Source: Photobacterium sp. GJ3 (lineage in GTDB: Bacteria; Pseudomonadota; Gammaproteobacteria; Enterobacterales; Vibrionaceae). Taken from it: a stretch of 64,000 bases of DNA. The stretch covers positions 1,302,001 to 1,366,000 of the forward strand of contig NZ_CP073578.1 of the NCBI RefSeq assembly GCF_018199995.1. The letters run 5' to 3'. The stretch's first letter is position 1. Every line of letters starts with the position of its first letter. A program made the translations under genes and the position numbers. Under the pieces are notes generated by a model. That model was not told the DNA's origin. It made no database searches and saw only the letters and a program-made list of their open reading frames with translations. Shown in pieces: positions 28,433 to 37,303 of this stretch.

Positions 28433-28792
28433 ATGGCGATCAGTTTTGAAAATGCGCTCGGTGTTCATCCTGATGCGCTCAATTTCAGGGTACAGCGCAG
28501 CAAAGTATTGGCAAGCAACTTAGCAAATGTCGATACCCCTGGGTATTACGCCAGAGACCTGGCTTTTGAAACCGTGATGAAAAACACAAGCTCACGCGTG
28601 GATACCCCGCCACCGGAAATGGCTGTGAGTGCGAAATATCGCGTGCCTTATCAGAACAGTCAAACCGGCAATACCGTTGAACTGGGCGTTGAGCAAGCCA
28701 AGTTTGCCCAGAACAACATGGATTTTCAAACCAGCCTGACTTTCATGAACATGAAATTCAGCGGGCTGGCAAAAGCAATTGAGGGACGTTAA
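28433..28792 (+). CDS. flgB: Flagellar proximal rod protein FlgB
   Basis: A 119-residue rod subunit. The N-terminal heptad region 'VLASNLANVDTPGYYARDLAFE' and the C-terminal 'FQTSLTFMNMKFSGLAKAI' are the conserved flagellar axial motifs. AAGGAACAAC precedes the ATG. It opens the twelve-gene rightward operon of rod, hook and ring genes. Confidence 0.95.
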   Translation: MAISFENALGVHPDALNFRVQRSKVLASNLANVDTPGYYARDLAFETVMKNTSSRVDTPPPEMAVSAKYRVPYQNSQTGNTVELGVEQAKFAQNNMDFQTSLTFMNMKFSGLAKAIEGR

Positions 28793-28797
28793 TCACT

Positions 28798-29232
28798 ATG
28801 GCTTTTACGGACATCTACTCAATCGCTGGCTCTGCCATGACGGCACAAACCGTTCGTCTGAACACGGTAGCCAGTAACCTGGCGAACGCCGATGCAGTCG
28901 CCAGCAACCCGAACGATACGTACAAAGCACTCAAGCCAGTGTTCGCCACAGTCTACGGCCAGACGCAACTGTCGGCCGAGAAAGACGTGTATCCGAATGC
29001 AGAAGTTCGCATTGTGGATGTGGTCAAGCACGAAGGCAAAATCGATAAGCGCTTTGAGCCGAGTAACCCACTGGCCAATGACGAAGGCTATGTCTTCTAC
29101 CCAGGCATTGATGTGGTGGCGGAAATGGCAGACATGATGTCAGCCACGCGCAGCTACGAGACCAATGTGGAAGTGCTGGCGAATGTGAAAAGCATGCAGC
29201 AAGGCCTGCTGAGACTGGGAGAAGGACGATGA
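28798..29232 (+). CDS. flgC: Flagellar proximal rod protein FlgC
   Basis: A 144-residue rod subunit with 'VRLNTVASNLANADAVA' at the N-terminus and 'SYETNVEVLANVKSMQQGLL' at the C-terminus. It lies 5 bases after flgB and its end overlaps flgD by 4 bases (ATGA). Confidence 0.95.
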   Translation: MAFTDIYSIAGSAMTAQTVRLNTVASNLANADAVASNPNDTYKALKPVFATVYGQTQLSAEKDVYPNAEVRIVDVVKHEGKIDKRFEPSNPLANDEGYVFYPGIDVVAEMADMMSATRSYETNVEVLANVKSMQQGLLRLGEGR

Positions 29233-29903
29233 GTCTAGCACAGTACACCGCGCTGAACGGTGATTCACCGAATGCAGCGACAGGTGCCAATGCCGGTGTT
29301 CAGGCGAATGCGAACAGTGCACAGTCGCTGGAAAACGAATTCCTGACCCTGATGGTGGCACAGATTCAGAATCAGGATCCGCTGAACCCGCTGGACGGTA
29401 CGGAATATGTGGGTCAGCTGGCGCAGTTCTCTCAGGTTCAGAGTACCGAGAACATGGCCAAGATGATGCAAAACAGCATGGTCTTGATGGACAACATGCA
29501 GGTGCTGGCAACCGCAGGTCTGGTTGGACAGACCGTGTATGTCGATACCAACGAGATGGCGCTGGATGAAGATAGTGTTCAGAGCGGAAAAATCGAACTG
29601 GCGCATGCATCAAACCAGGTCAACCTGATTCTGGAAGATGAATATGGCCGGAAATCCAAAGTTCCGCTGGGGGCGCATGGAGCCGGCGATTTAGATTTTT
29701 CGATTGATGCGGAAGAACTGGGGTTACCGAAAGGGAACTACACCGTATCCGTTGAATTGCAGGAAGGACAGGCTCAGCCAAAAATACTGCTGGCAGGTGA
29801 GGTTGAGCAGGTTCGAGTTCCGAGTAACGGGGGTTCTGCCCTGGTGAATGTTGCCGGTGTCGGCAGTGTTCCTTTCTACCAGATTAGCCAGTTCGGCAGC
29901 TGA
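29229..29903 (+). CDS. flgD: Flagellar hook capping protein FlgD
   Basis: A 224-residue hook scaffold protein. The diagnostic N-terminal stretch 'QIQNQDPLNPLDGTEYVGQL' plus 'AQFSQVQSTENM' are followed by a C-terminal Ig/tudor-like part. It caps the growing hook and is absent from the finished structure. 4-base overlap with flgC suggests coupled translation. Confidence 0.95.
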   Translation: MSLAQYTALNGDSPNAATGANAGVQANANSAQSLENEFLTLMVAQIQNQDPLNPLDGTEYVGQLAQFSQVQSTENMAKMMQNSMVLMDNMQVLATAGLVGQTVYVDTNEMALDEDSVQSGKIELAHASNQVNLILEDEYGRKSKVPLGAHGAGDLDFSIDAEELGLPKGNYTVSVELQEGQAQPKILLAGEVEQVRVPSNGGSALVNVAGVGSVPFYQISQFGS

Positions 29904-29929
29904 TTTTCATACAAGATAACGAGGATAAC

Positions 29930-31117
29930 ATGAGTTTTGATATCGCGCTGAGTGGCCTGGGTGCCACCAATACTCAACTGAATACCATCAGTAACAACAT
30001 TGCGAACGTGTCCACCACGGGTTTCAAACAGTCCCGGACTGAATTCGCATCCGTTTACAACGGCCTGCAGGCTGGCGGTGTGGAAGTGGCTTCCATTTCC
30101 CAGAACTTTGATAAAAACGGCAACGTGTCCGGTACAGGCCGTTCACTGGATCTGGCGATTGGCGGCAGTGGTTTCTTTGTCACCAAAGATACGTCAGGTC
30201 AGGTGGTTTATACCCGTTCTGGTGTTTTCAACACAGATAAAGACAACTTCATCACCAGCAACACCGGAATGAAGCTGCAAGGCTACACCGTTGATGCCAA
30301 CAACAACCTGCAGTCGGGCGCAACAGGCGATCTGCAGATTAAAACGGCTTCTCTGGCGGCGAAAGCGACCGACCGCATTGATTTTGTGGCGAACTTCGAC
30401 TCCCGCGTAAATACCCCGGCGGTTGCACCGTTCAATATGACGGATCACGACACTTATAACTCGTCTTACACCACCAAGGTGTATGACTCGCTGGGTAACC
30501 CGCACACCATGACACAGTACTTCGTGAAAACGGGTGCGAACGCATGGGACATCCATGTGTCTGTCGATGGCGCAGCCCCTGCTGCACCCCAGGCAGCAAC
30601 GTTCAATACTGATGGTACGCTGAATGCGCCGGCCGCGCCGTTTAACGTGGCATTTAACCCGGCGGGTGCAGACCCGATGAGCGTTGATATCGATCTGCAG
30701 GGCACCACGCAGTTTGGTGCAGACTTCGGTACCAGCACGAACAACCCGAATGGGTATTCTTCCGGTGAGCTGACCGGTGTGCGTGTTGAAGATAACGGCA
30801 TGGTTTACGCCACTTACACCAATGGTCAGTCTCTGCTGCAAGGTCAGGTGATGCTGGCTGATTTCGCCAACCCGCAGGCGCTGGTGAAAGTAAGCAACAC
30901 GGGCTGGCAACAGAGCTTCGCTTCTGGTGCTCCGATTACCGGTCAGCCAGGCAGCGGTACGCTGGGTGGTCTGACGCCGGGTGCACTGGAAGGTTCGAAC
31001 GTGGATCTGACCAGCGAGCTGGTGAACCTGATGACGGCACAGCGCAACTATCAGGCGAACGCCAAAACTATCTCGACCACAGAGCAGCTGACTCAGGCGC
31101 TGTTCAACGCGATTTAA
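29930..31117 (+). CDS. flgE: Flagellar hook protein FlgE
   Basis: A 395-residue hook subunit. The N-terminal rod-like motif 'LNTISNNIANVSTTGFKQSR' and C-terminal 'LTSELVNLMTAQRNYQANAK' flank a variable surface domain. The length is similar to E. coli FlgE (402). ATAACGAGGATAAC precedes the ATG. Confidence 0.95.
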   Translation: MSFDIALSGLGATNTQLNTISNNIANVSTTGFKQSRTEFASVYNGLQAGGVEVASISQNFDKNGNVSGTGRSLDLAIGGSGFFVTKDTSGQVVYTRSGVFNTDKDNFITSNTGMKLQGYTVDANNNLQSGATGDLQIKTASLAAKATDRIDFVANFDSRVNTPAVAPFNMTDHDTYNSSYTTKVYDSLGNPHTMTQYFVKTGANAWDIHVSVDGAAPAAPQAATFNTDGTLNAPAAPFNVAFNPAGADPMSVDIDLQGTTQFGADFGTSTNNPNGYSSGELTGVRVEDNGMVYATYTNGQSLLQGQVMLADFANPQALVKVSNTGWQQSFASGAPITGQPGSGTLGGLTPGALEGSNVDLTSELVNLMTAQRNYQANAKTISTTEQLTQALFNAI

Positions 31118-31127
31118 GGGTTCGTAC

Positions 31128-31859
31128 ATGGATAGTTTGCTTTATACAGCAACCAGTGGGGCCAGCCGGGTACTGAGCGCACAGCAAGTGCGCTCAAACA
31201 ACCTGTCAAACGCAGACACCACAGGTTTCCGTGCCGACATGGAACGCGCCCGCAGCTACGCCATTGAAGGCCGTGGTTTTGATGGCAGCACCATGGTCGT
31301 GACCAACTCGGCTTCCACGCGTTTTGATTCAGGCGACATGGTGAAGACTGGTCGGAAACTGGATATCGCGGTGAACGGTGATGGTTTCCTGACCGTACAG
31401 CTACCGGACGGGACCGAAGCATATACCCGTGCCGGTAACATGAAAATCGATCAGGAAGGCAACCTGACCATCAACGGCTTCCCGGTGATGGCAGAAGGCA
31501 ACCCAATCGTCATTCCGGCTTACCAGAGCATTGATGTGAGTGAAACCGGGATGGTTTCTGTGATTCCACCGGGTGGCGGCGCAGAACTTGAAGTCGGTCA
31601 GATCAAACTGGTGAAACCGGAAAACAATACAGTTCAGAAAATGAATAACGGTTTGCTTCAGGCGCGTGACGGCAACGATTTTGCTGCCGATGCGACCGTT
31701 AAACTGGCTCCGGAACATCTGGAAGGAAGTAACGTTTCCGCCATTGATGAACTGGTCAGTGTGATGTCTCTGACACGTAATTTTGAAATGCAGGTGCGGA
31801 TGATGAAAACCGCAGAAAAACTCGCTCAGGCTGGTAACCGCCTGCTGCGCAACGGCTAA
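31128..31859 (+). CDS. flgF: Flagellar proximal rod protein FlgF
   Basis: A 243-residue rod subunit with 'VRSNNLSNADTTGFRAD' near the start, 'LDIAVNGDGFLTVQLPDG' in the middle and 'SVMSLTRNFEMQVRMMKTAE' at the end. Ten-base gap after flgE. Confidence 0.94.
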   Translation: MDSLLYTATSGASRVLSAQQVRSNNLSNADTTGFRADMERARSYAIEGRGFDGSTMVVTNSASTRFDSGDMVKTGRKLDIAVNGDGFLTVQLPDGTEAYTRAGNMKIDQEGNLTINGFPVMAEGNPIVIPAYQSIDVSETGMVSVIPPGGGAELEVGQIKLVKPENNTVQKMNNGLLQARDGNDFAADATVKLAPEHLEGSNVSAIDELVSVMSLTRNFEMQVRMMKTAEKLAQAGNRLLRNG

Positions 31860-31876
31860 GAATAAGGAGAACTCGC

Positions 31877-32662
31877 ATGCACTCTGCATTATGGGTCAGT
31901 AAAACAGGTATGGCGGCGCAAGACACGAAGATGACCGCCATTTCGAACAACCTGGCAAACGTAAACACAGTTGGCTTCAAACGCGATCGCGTTGTCTTCG
32001 AAGATTTGTTCTACACGATTCAGCGCCAGCCGGGTGCACCGGTGGATCAGGTGAACGAACTGCCGACGGGTGTTCAGCTGGGTAGTGGTGTGCGCGTTGT
32101 CGGCACCCAGAAGGTATTCACACAGGGCAACAACTCGAACACCAATCAGGAACTGGATATGGCCATCATGGGTGGCGGTTTCTTCCAGATCGAAAACTCT
32201 GACGGCGAGCTGATGTACAGCCGTAACGGCCAGTTCCACGTGAACTCTGAAGGCCTGATGGTAAACACTCAGGGTCTGCCATTGGTGCCTCAGATTGAGA
32301 TCCCGAACAACGCAACCCGCATCAGCATTTCAGTCGACGGCATTGTGTCGGCGCAGGTTGCAGGCGATCCGCAGCCACAGGAACTGGGTCAGATCACTCT
32401 GGCGCAGTTCGTGAACCCGGCGGGTCTGGAAGCATTGGGCGGCAACCTGTATCGCCAGACTGAAGCCAGTGGTCAGCCGGATGAACTGGTGCCGGGCCTG
32501 GATGGTGCAGGCTCAATCAAGCAGGGCGCACTGGAAGGCTCCAACGTTCAGGTTGTGGAAGAAATGGTCGACATGATCACCACACAGCGTGCTTATGAAA
32601 TGAACGCCAAAGTCGTTTCTGCTGCCGATGACATGCTGAAGTTCGTCGCACAGTCCGTCTAA
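31877..32662 (+). CDS. flgG: Flagellar distal rod protein FlgG
   Basis: A 261-residue rod subunit, the usual length for FlgG. 'MTAISNNLANVNTVGFKRDR' and 'MVDMITTQRAYEMNAKVVSA' are the terminal axial motifs, with the rod-specific region 'FEDLFYTIQRQPGAPVDQ'. AATAAGGAGAAC precedes the ATG. Confidence 0.96.
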   Translation: MHSALWVSKTGMAAQDTKMTAISNNLANVNTVGFKRDRVVFEDLFYTIQRQPGAPVDQVNELPTGVQLGSGVRVVGTQKVFTQGNNSNTNQELDMAIMGGGFFQIENSDGELMYSRNGQFHVNSEGLMVNTQGLPLVPQIEIPNNATRISISVDGIVSAQVAGDPQPQELGQITLAQFVNPAGLEALGGNLYRQTEASGQPDELVPGLDGAGSIKQGALEGSNVQVVEEMVDMITTQRAYEMNAKVVSAADDMLKFVAQSV

Positions 32663-32685
32663 TGCTTACACCGAAAGGAAATCCT

Positions 32686-33348
32686 ATGAAGTGGCTGATT
32701 CCATTTCTCATGGTGTTACTGACAGGGTGCACATTGCGCCCTGAATTCACAACACCGAAACCAGATGATGAAGCCTTTGCGCCACCGGTACTGGATTACT
32801 CATTGCCGGATGCAACCGACGGCAGCCTCTACCGAAACAACTATATGATGACGTTGTTTCAGGACCGTCGTGCATATCGGGTCGGTGACATTCTGACGAT
32901 TGTTCTGGATGAAGAAACCCAGTCGTCGAAAAAGGCAGACACAACATTTTCAAAAGATTCAGAGGTGGGGATCACCGCACCGATCATTGGGAATTACACC
33001 GCCAATAATCTCTCGGCCAGCATTGATGCCAGCCGTGGTTTTGATGGGTCAGCGCAGAGCTCTCAGGGCAACAAGCTGAAGGGCGCGATCACGGTGACCG
33101 TGAACGAAGTGCTGCCAAATGGTGTGCTGCGCATTCGCGGTGAAAAATGGCTGCGTCTGAATCAGGGAGATGAATTCATCCGTTTGTCCGGCATCGTGCG
33201 TGTGGATGACATCAGCCGGAATAACCAGGTGTCTTCTCAGCGCATTGGTGACGCCCGCATTACTTACTCCGGTCGTGGCGCACTGGCCGACAGCAACTCA
33301 GCCGGGTGGCTGACGCAATTCTTCAACAGCCCATGGATGCCATTCTGA
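32686..33348 (+). CDS. flgH: Flagellar L-ring lipoprotein FlgH
   Basis: A 220-residue outer-membrane lipoprotein forming the L-ring bushing. The signal peptide ends in lipobox 'LLTGC' (Cys15). 'LFQDRRAYRVGDILTI' and 'LNQGDEFIRLSGIVR' are family signatures. The ATG at 32686 has ribosome site AAAGGAAA. An earlier in-frame ATG at 32662 overlaps the flgG stop and would spoil the signal peptide. Confidence 0.95.
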   Translation: MKWLIPFLMVLLTGCTLRPEFTTPKPDDEAFAPPVLDYSLPDATDGSLYRNNYMMTLFQDRRAYRVGDILTIVLDEETQSSKKADTTFSKDSEVGITAPIIGNYTANNLSASIDASRGFDGSAQSSQGNKLKGAITVTVNEVLPNGVLRIRGEKWLRLNQGDEFIRLSGIVRVDDISRNNQVSSQRIGDARITYSGRGALADSNSAGWLTQFFNSPWMPF

Positions 33349-34469
33349 TGAAATCGCTGAAAACTATTTTGCTGTTCACAGCAGTCGCACTTTGGGGGGC
33401 GCACTCCCTGACCGCCCAAGCCTCTGTGGCCATGCCAATTATGGATCTGGTCGATGTCCAGGGGATCCGGGGTAACCAGTTGGTTGGTTACGGTCTGGTT
33501 GTGGGTCTGGACGGAACAGGTGACCGGAACCAGGTGAAATTCACCAGCCAGTCCGTCACCAATATGCTGCGCCAGTTTGGTGTCCAGATCAGTGAAGGGA
33601 CAGACCCGAAACTGAAAAACGTCGCGTCCGTCAGTGTGACCGCTTATGTGGATCCAATGGCCGGGAAAGGCCAGGAACTGAACATTGTCGTTTCTTCTCT
33701 CGGGGATGCGAAAAGCCTTCGCGGCGGTACATTGCTGCTGACACCGCTGCGCGGTGTGGATGGTGAGGTTTACGCGGTTGCACAGGGCAACGTGATCGTT
33801 GGTGGTGCCAGTGCAGAGGGTTTGAGTGGTTCGAAAGTCACCATTAACACCCCAACCACGGGCCGGATTCCGAACGGCGCGACGCTCGAGCGTGAAATTC
33901 CGACGGACTTCAACCAAAAGCCGCACATTACGCTGAACCTGCGTACCCCGAGTTTTACGACGGCGAAGAACATTTCCCGTGCAGTCAACAATACCTTTGG
34001 CCCGGGTGTCGCCACGGCGATCAACCAAGCCAAGATTGAAGTGCAGGCGCCGTTAGATACTCAGCAGCGCGTGACCTTCATGTCGATGCTGGAAGAACTG
34101 ATGGTTGAAGAAGGCCGTCGTCCGGCACGTGTGGTCTTCAATTCCCGTACGGGCACCGTGGTGGTGGGTCAGAATGTGACGGTGAGTGCTGCGGCCGTCA
34201 GTCATGGCAGTCTGACCGTGACTATCCGTGAAATGCAGGCGGTGAGTCAGCCGAATGCTTTTGCTGATGGGGAGACCAAAGTGGTGAATAACTCGCTGGT
34301 TGATATCAATCAGGATGAAGCACCGATGTATATCTGGCCGGAAGGCACAGAGCTGAGCACCATTGTGGATGCGGTCAACAGCCTGGGTGCAACACCGGAT
34401 GATCTGATGTCTATTTTGCAGGCATTGCATGAAGCGGGTGCGCTGAATGCGGAGCTGGTGGTTATTTAA
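33348..34469 (+). CDS. flgI: Flagellar P-ring protein FlgI
   Basis: A 373-residue secreted P-ring subunit. A signal peptide ('FTAVALWGAHSLTAQAS') precedes the conserved opening 'DLVDVQGIRGNQLVGYGLVV'. 'LLTPLRGVDGEVYAVAQGN' and 'RPARVVFNSRTGTVVVG' follow. The start ATG overlaps the flgH stop codon (TGATG). An in-frame ATG at 33333 inside flgH is less likely. It needs FlgA for assembly. Confidence 0.95.
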   Translation: MKSLKTILLFTAVALWGAHSLTAQASVAMPIMDLVDVQGIRGNQLVGYGLVVGLDGTGDRNQVKFTSQSVTNMLRQFGVQISEGTDPKLKNVASVSVTAYVDPMAGKGQELNIVVSSLGDAKSLRGGTLLLTPLRGVDGEVYAVAQGNVIVGGASAEGLSGSKVTINTPTTGRIPNGATLEREIPTDFNQKPHITLNLRTPSFTTAKNISRAVNNTFGPGVATAINQAKIEVQAPLDTQQRVTFMSMLEELMVEEGRRPARVVFNSRTGTVVVGQNVTVSAAAVSHGSLTVTIREMQAVSQPNAFADGETKVVNNSLVDINQDEAPMYIWPEGTELSTIVDAVNSLGATPDDLMSILQALHEAGALNAELVVI

Positions 34470-34490
34470 TCTGGCGAGGAAGGAGTCACC

Positions 34491-35009
34491 ATGAAAATTG
34501 ATGGTCAGGCCAATGTCATGCTCTATCACGACAACAGTGCCGTGAATAACCTGAAATATCAGGCGGATAAAAAGCAGGCACTTCAGGAAGTCGCCGGACA
34601 GTTTGAAGCGATGTTCCTGCAGATGGTGCTGCGCCAGATGCGGAGCAGCAGCGATGTGCTGGCCTCGGAAGACAGTCCGTTTTCCAGTAAAGAACAGGGC
34701 GTGTTCCGTGATTTTTATGACGGTCAACTGGCGATGAACATGGCGAAACGCCAGAGCGCTGGGATTGCCGACATGCTGATCAAGCAACTGAGCCCGGCCA
34801 CGCCGGGCGCAGAGGGGAACGGTGATCACATTGCTGCAAATCATGCGGCGTATGAGCCGGTCGGCAAATTTAACGCCCAGTCAGGCCAGGCCGCCTTAAA
34901 TCATGAGCAGACCAAGGCTGGCAATTCAACTTCTGCCATCAGCAGCATGGCATTTCAGCAGCCGTTAATTTCTAAGATTGATGCGAAAATGGAGCGCGGA
35001 ACTGAATGA
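34491..35009 (+). CDS. flgJ: Rod-cap protein FlgJ without muramidase domain
   Basis: A 172-residue protein matching only the N-terminal rod-scaffold domain of FlgJ ('QFEAMFLQMVLRQMRSSSDV', then 'FYDGQLAMNMAKRQSAGIAD'). E. coli FlgJ is 313 residues and continues into a glucosaminidase domain that is missing here. The last 70 residues are polar and low in complexity. A separate lytic transglycosylase gene beside flgMN may supply the lost activity. Its end overlaps flgK by 4 bases. Confidence 0.9.
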   Translation: MKIDGQANVMLYHDNSAVNNLKYQADKKQALQEVAGQFEAMFLQMVLRQMRSSSDVLASEDSPFSSKEQGVFRDFYDGQLAMNMAKRQSAGIADMLIKQLSPATPGAEGNGDHIAANHAAYEPVGKFNAQSGQAALNHEQTKAGNSTSAISSMAFQQPLISKIDAKMERGTE

Positions 35010-36379
35010 GTATTATCAATATTGCATTAACCGGTTTGAATGCAAACCGTGCAGGTCTTGACGTTACCGCGCAAAACGTTGCTAACGTCAACACACCAGG
35101 ATACAGCCGCCAGCAGGCGCTGTATGCCGCGCTTGGACCAAGCGCTAAATTGGGCAACTCCGCGGGTAATGGTGTTGAAGTCACCAGTATCCGTCGTGTG
35201 TCTGATGAATATGTTGTGAAACAAACCTGGGCGACCCAAAGCCAGGCGTCCTATTCATCCCGCTATCTCAGCAATATGTCTCAGCTGGAAAGCGTGATGG
35301 GCGCGGACAGTTTCAATATCTCCATGGGGCTGGATAACTTGTACGCGGCACTGAACGATGCTTCGGTTAAGCCTGAATCGGCCCCGCTGCGTCAGCAGAT
35401 TATCAGTGAAGCCGATGCCCTGACCCGACGCTTCAACACGTTATCGGAGTCTTATTACTCACAGCATAAAGACCTGAGCGATCAGCGTTCGGCTGCGGTA
35501 GCACTGAGCAACAGCCTGTTGCAGAACATCGCAGATGTGAATGACCGCATCGTCGAAATGAGTGCGACCAGCGGCAACCCGTCTCATCTGCTGGATGAAC
35601 GTGATGCGTTGGTAGGCCAGTTGTCGGAACTGATGTCGATTAAAAGCAATAAGCAGCCGGATGGTAGTTTACAGGTGACACTGGCATCCGGTCAGCCACT
35701 GGTGTTGGGCGATCAGGCGGCGCAGTTGAAAGCGGTGCCTGATCCGGCGGATCCGTATCTGGCGGATATGGAGATTGATTTCGTTGGCCAACGCTTCCCG
35801 ATTAAAGGTGATATTGGTGGAGAGCTGGGCGCGATTTCTGACTATCAGGTCGAGACATTGCTGCCATTCCGCCAGACGCTGGATGAAATGGCGGTAGCCA
35901 TGGCAGATGCTTTCAACAATACCCTGGCAACAGGTCAGGATCTGAACGGAAATTCAGGTAAGCCGCTGTTTGCTTATGACCCGGCCAGCCCGTCTTCCAG
36001 CCTGAAAATTACTGCGCTGAAAGCCGATGACCTGGCATTTTCATCCGATGGTAAGCCTGGTAACAGTGATGTGCTAACGGATCTGATTGGTTTGAGTAAC
36101 CGGACCTTTGCTATTACGGGTTACGGCAACGTATCAGTCAGTGATGCATTCACATCGATGGTCGGCGATACCGCCATTAAAGCGCGTCAGGTGACCTCGG
36201 ATTCAAAAGCGGCCGATAAGCTGAATTCAGAAGCCATTGCGGTGAAAGAAAATCTGAGCTCAGTGAACAGTGATGAGGAAGCGGCCAATCTGATGGTGTT
36301 CGCAAATGCATATCAGGCAAACATGAAAGTGATTAGCACCGCAAACAACCTGTTCGATACCGTTCTTGCTATGTTTTAA
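35006..36379 (+). CDS. flgK: Flagellar hook-associated protein 1 FlgK
   Basis: A 457-residue hook-filament junction protein. 'LDVTAQNVANVNTPGYSRQQ' at the start and 'LMVFANAYQANMKVISTANNLFDTVLAM' (split) at the end are FlgK signatures. It is shorter than E. coli FlgK (547), as is common for lateral flagella, with a reduced outer domain. FlgN is its likely chaperone. Confidence 0.94.
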   Translation: MSIINIALTGLNANRAGLDVTAQNVANVNTPGYSRQQALYAALGPSAKLGNSAGNGVEVTSIRRVSDEYVVKQTWATQSQASYSSRYLSNMSQLESVMGADSFNISMGLDNLYAALNDASVKPESAPLRQQIISEADALTRRFNTLSESYYSQHKDLSDQRSAAVALSNSLLQNIADVNDRIVEMSATSGNPSHLLDERDALVGQLSELMSIKSNKQPDGSLQVTLASGQPLVLGDQAAQLKAVPDPADPYLADMEIDFVGQRFPIKGDIGGELGAISDYQVETLLPFRQTLDEMAVAMADAFNNTLATGQDLNGNSGKPLFAYDPASPSSSLKITALKADDLAFSSDGKPGNSDVLTDLIGLSNRTFAITGYGNVSVSDAFTSMVGDTAIKARQVTSDSKAADKLNSEAIAVKENLSSVNSDEEAANLMVFANAYQANMKVISTANNLFDTVLAMF

Positions 36380-36389
36380 GGGGTGACAA

Positions 36390-37288
36390 ATGCGTATCAG
36401 TGACACTCAATTCAGCCAGATGATGCTTGCCAGCCTGCAAAATAATAATGTAGGTCTGGGCCAGGTGATGCAGCAGATGACGACGGGCGATCGTCTGACC
36501 AAGTTGTCGGATGATCCGATTGACTCAATCAAAATGCTCAGCCTGAACCGTCAAGGCAGTGCGCTGCTTCAGTATCAAGACAACATTGCGAACGTGAGAA
36601 CAACGTTGTCAAGTCAGGAAGCATATTTAAATACGGCCAGCGAGAGTTTACGTAGTTTACGTGATCTTGTGCTATGGGGTGCGAACGGCACCATGACAAC
36701 GGAAGACCGTCAGGGCATCATCTCGGAGATGGAGAGCCTGAAAGATGGCATGATGGCTGTCTTCAACGCTCAGGACGAAGAAGGCATTTATCTGTTTTCC
36801 GGCACCATGACCGGGACACAGTCGCTGACGGATACAGGTACCGGGTACACCCTGAACGGCAATGCGGACAAACGTCTGGTGACCGTGGCCAAAGGGGTCA
36901 CCATGGAGTCCAACGTGACTGCGCAGGATTTGCTGAATCTGGGTGGCGGCGCAACGGTTTTCCAGAAAATTGATGATCTGATCGCCGAGTTTCAGGCACC
37001 GACAGCAAACTTCAGAACTGAAGTCGCTGCGACGCTGGACGCTATCGATGATACCTATGGCAACGTTTTAGGCGCCCTGACAGATATGGGGGGCGTCATA
37101 ATAACCTGGAGCTGATGGCTGAAGGTCATGTTGATAACAAGCTGTTTGTCGACAAAGTTCAAGGGGACCTGAAGAATCTGGATTATGCAGAAGCTTCGGT
37201 TCGATTGAGTAACTATCTTGCAGCACTTCAGGCCTCTCAGGCCAGTTTTACCAAGATTAACGATCTGTCATTGTTCGATCGCTTATAA
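36390..37288 (+). pseudogene. flgL: flgL, hook-associated protein 3, with frameshift at a G run
   Basis: The N-terminal 241-residue frame starts 'MRISDTQFSQMML' and matches FlgL ('MQQMTTGDRLTKLSDDPIDS', 'YLFSGTMTG'). It stops at 37115 after an off-frame tail. From 37094 another frame continues 'RHNNLELMAEGHVDNKLFVD' and ends 'SQASFTKINDLSLFDRL', the expected FlgL C-terminus. The frames join at GGGGGG (37088-37093). One extra G would give an intact protein of 299 residues. The same bases form G GGG GGC, which fits an X XXY YYZ -1 slip heptamer. Sequencing error, slippage variation and programmed shift are all possible. FlgL is the last junction protein before the filament. Confidence 0.88.
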
Positions 37289-37303
37289 GGAAGAGAGAGC
37301 ACT

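Noticed and set aside
30194..31129. 311-residue open frame antisense to flgE
   Set aside because: It is a shadow of the hook protein codon pattern, with Arg/His-rich nonsense composition.
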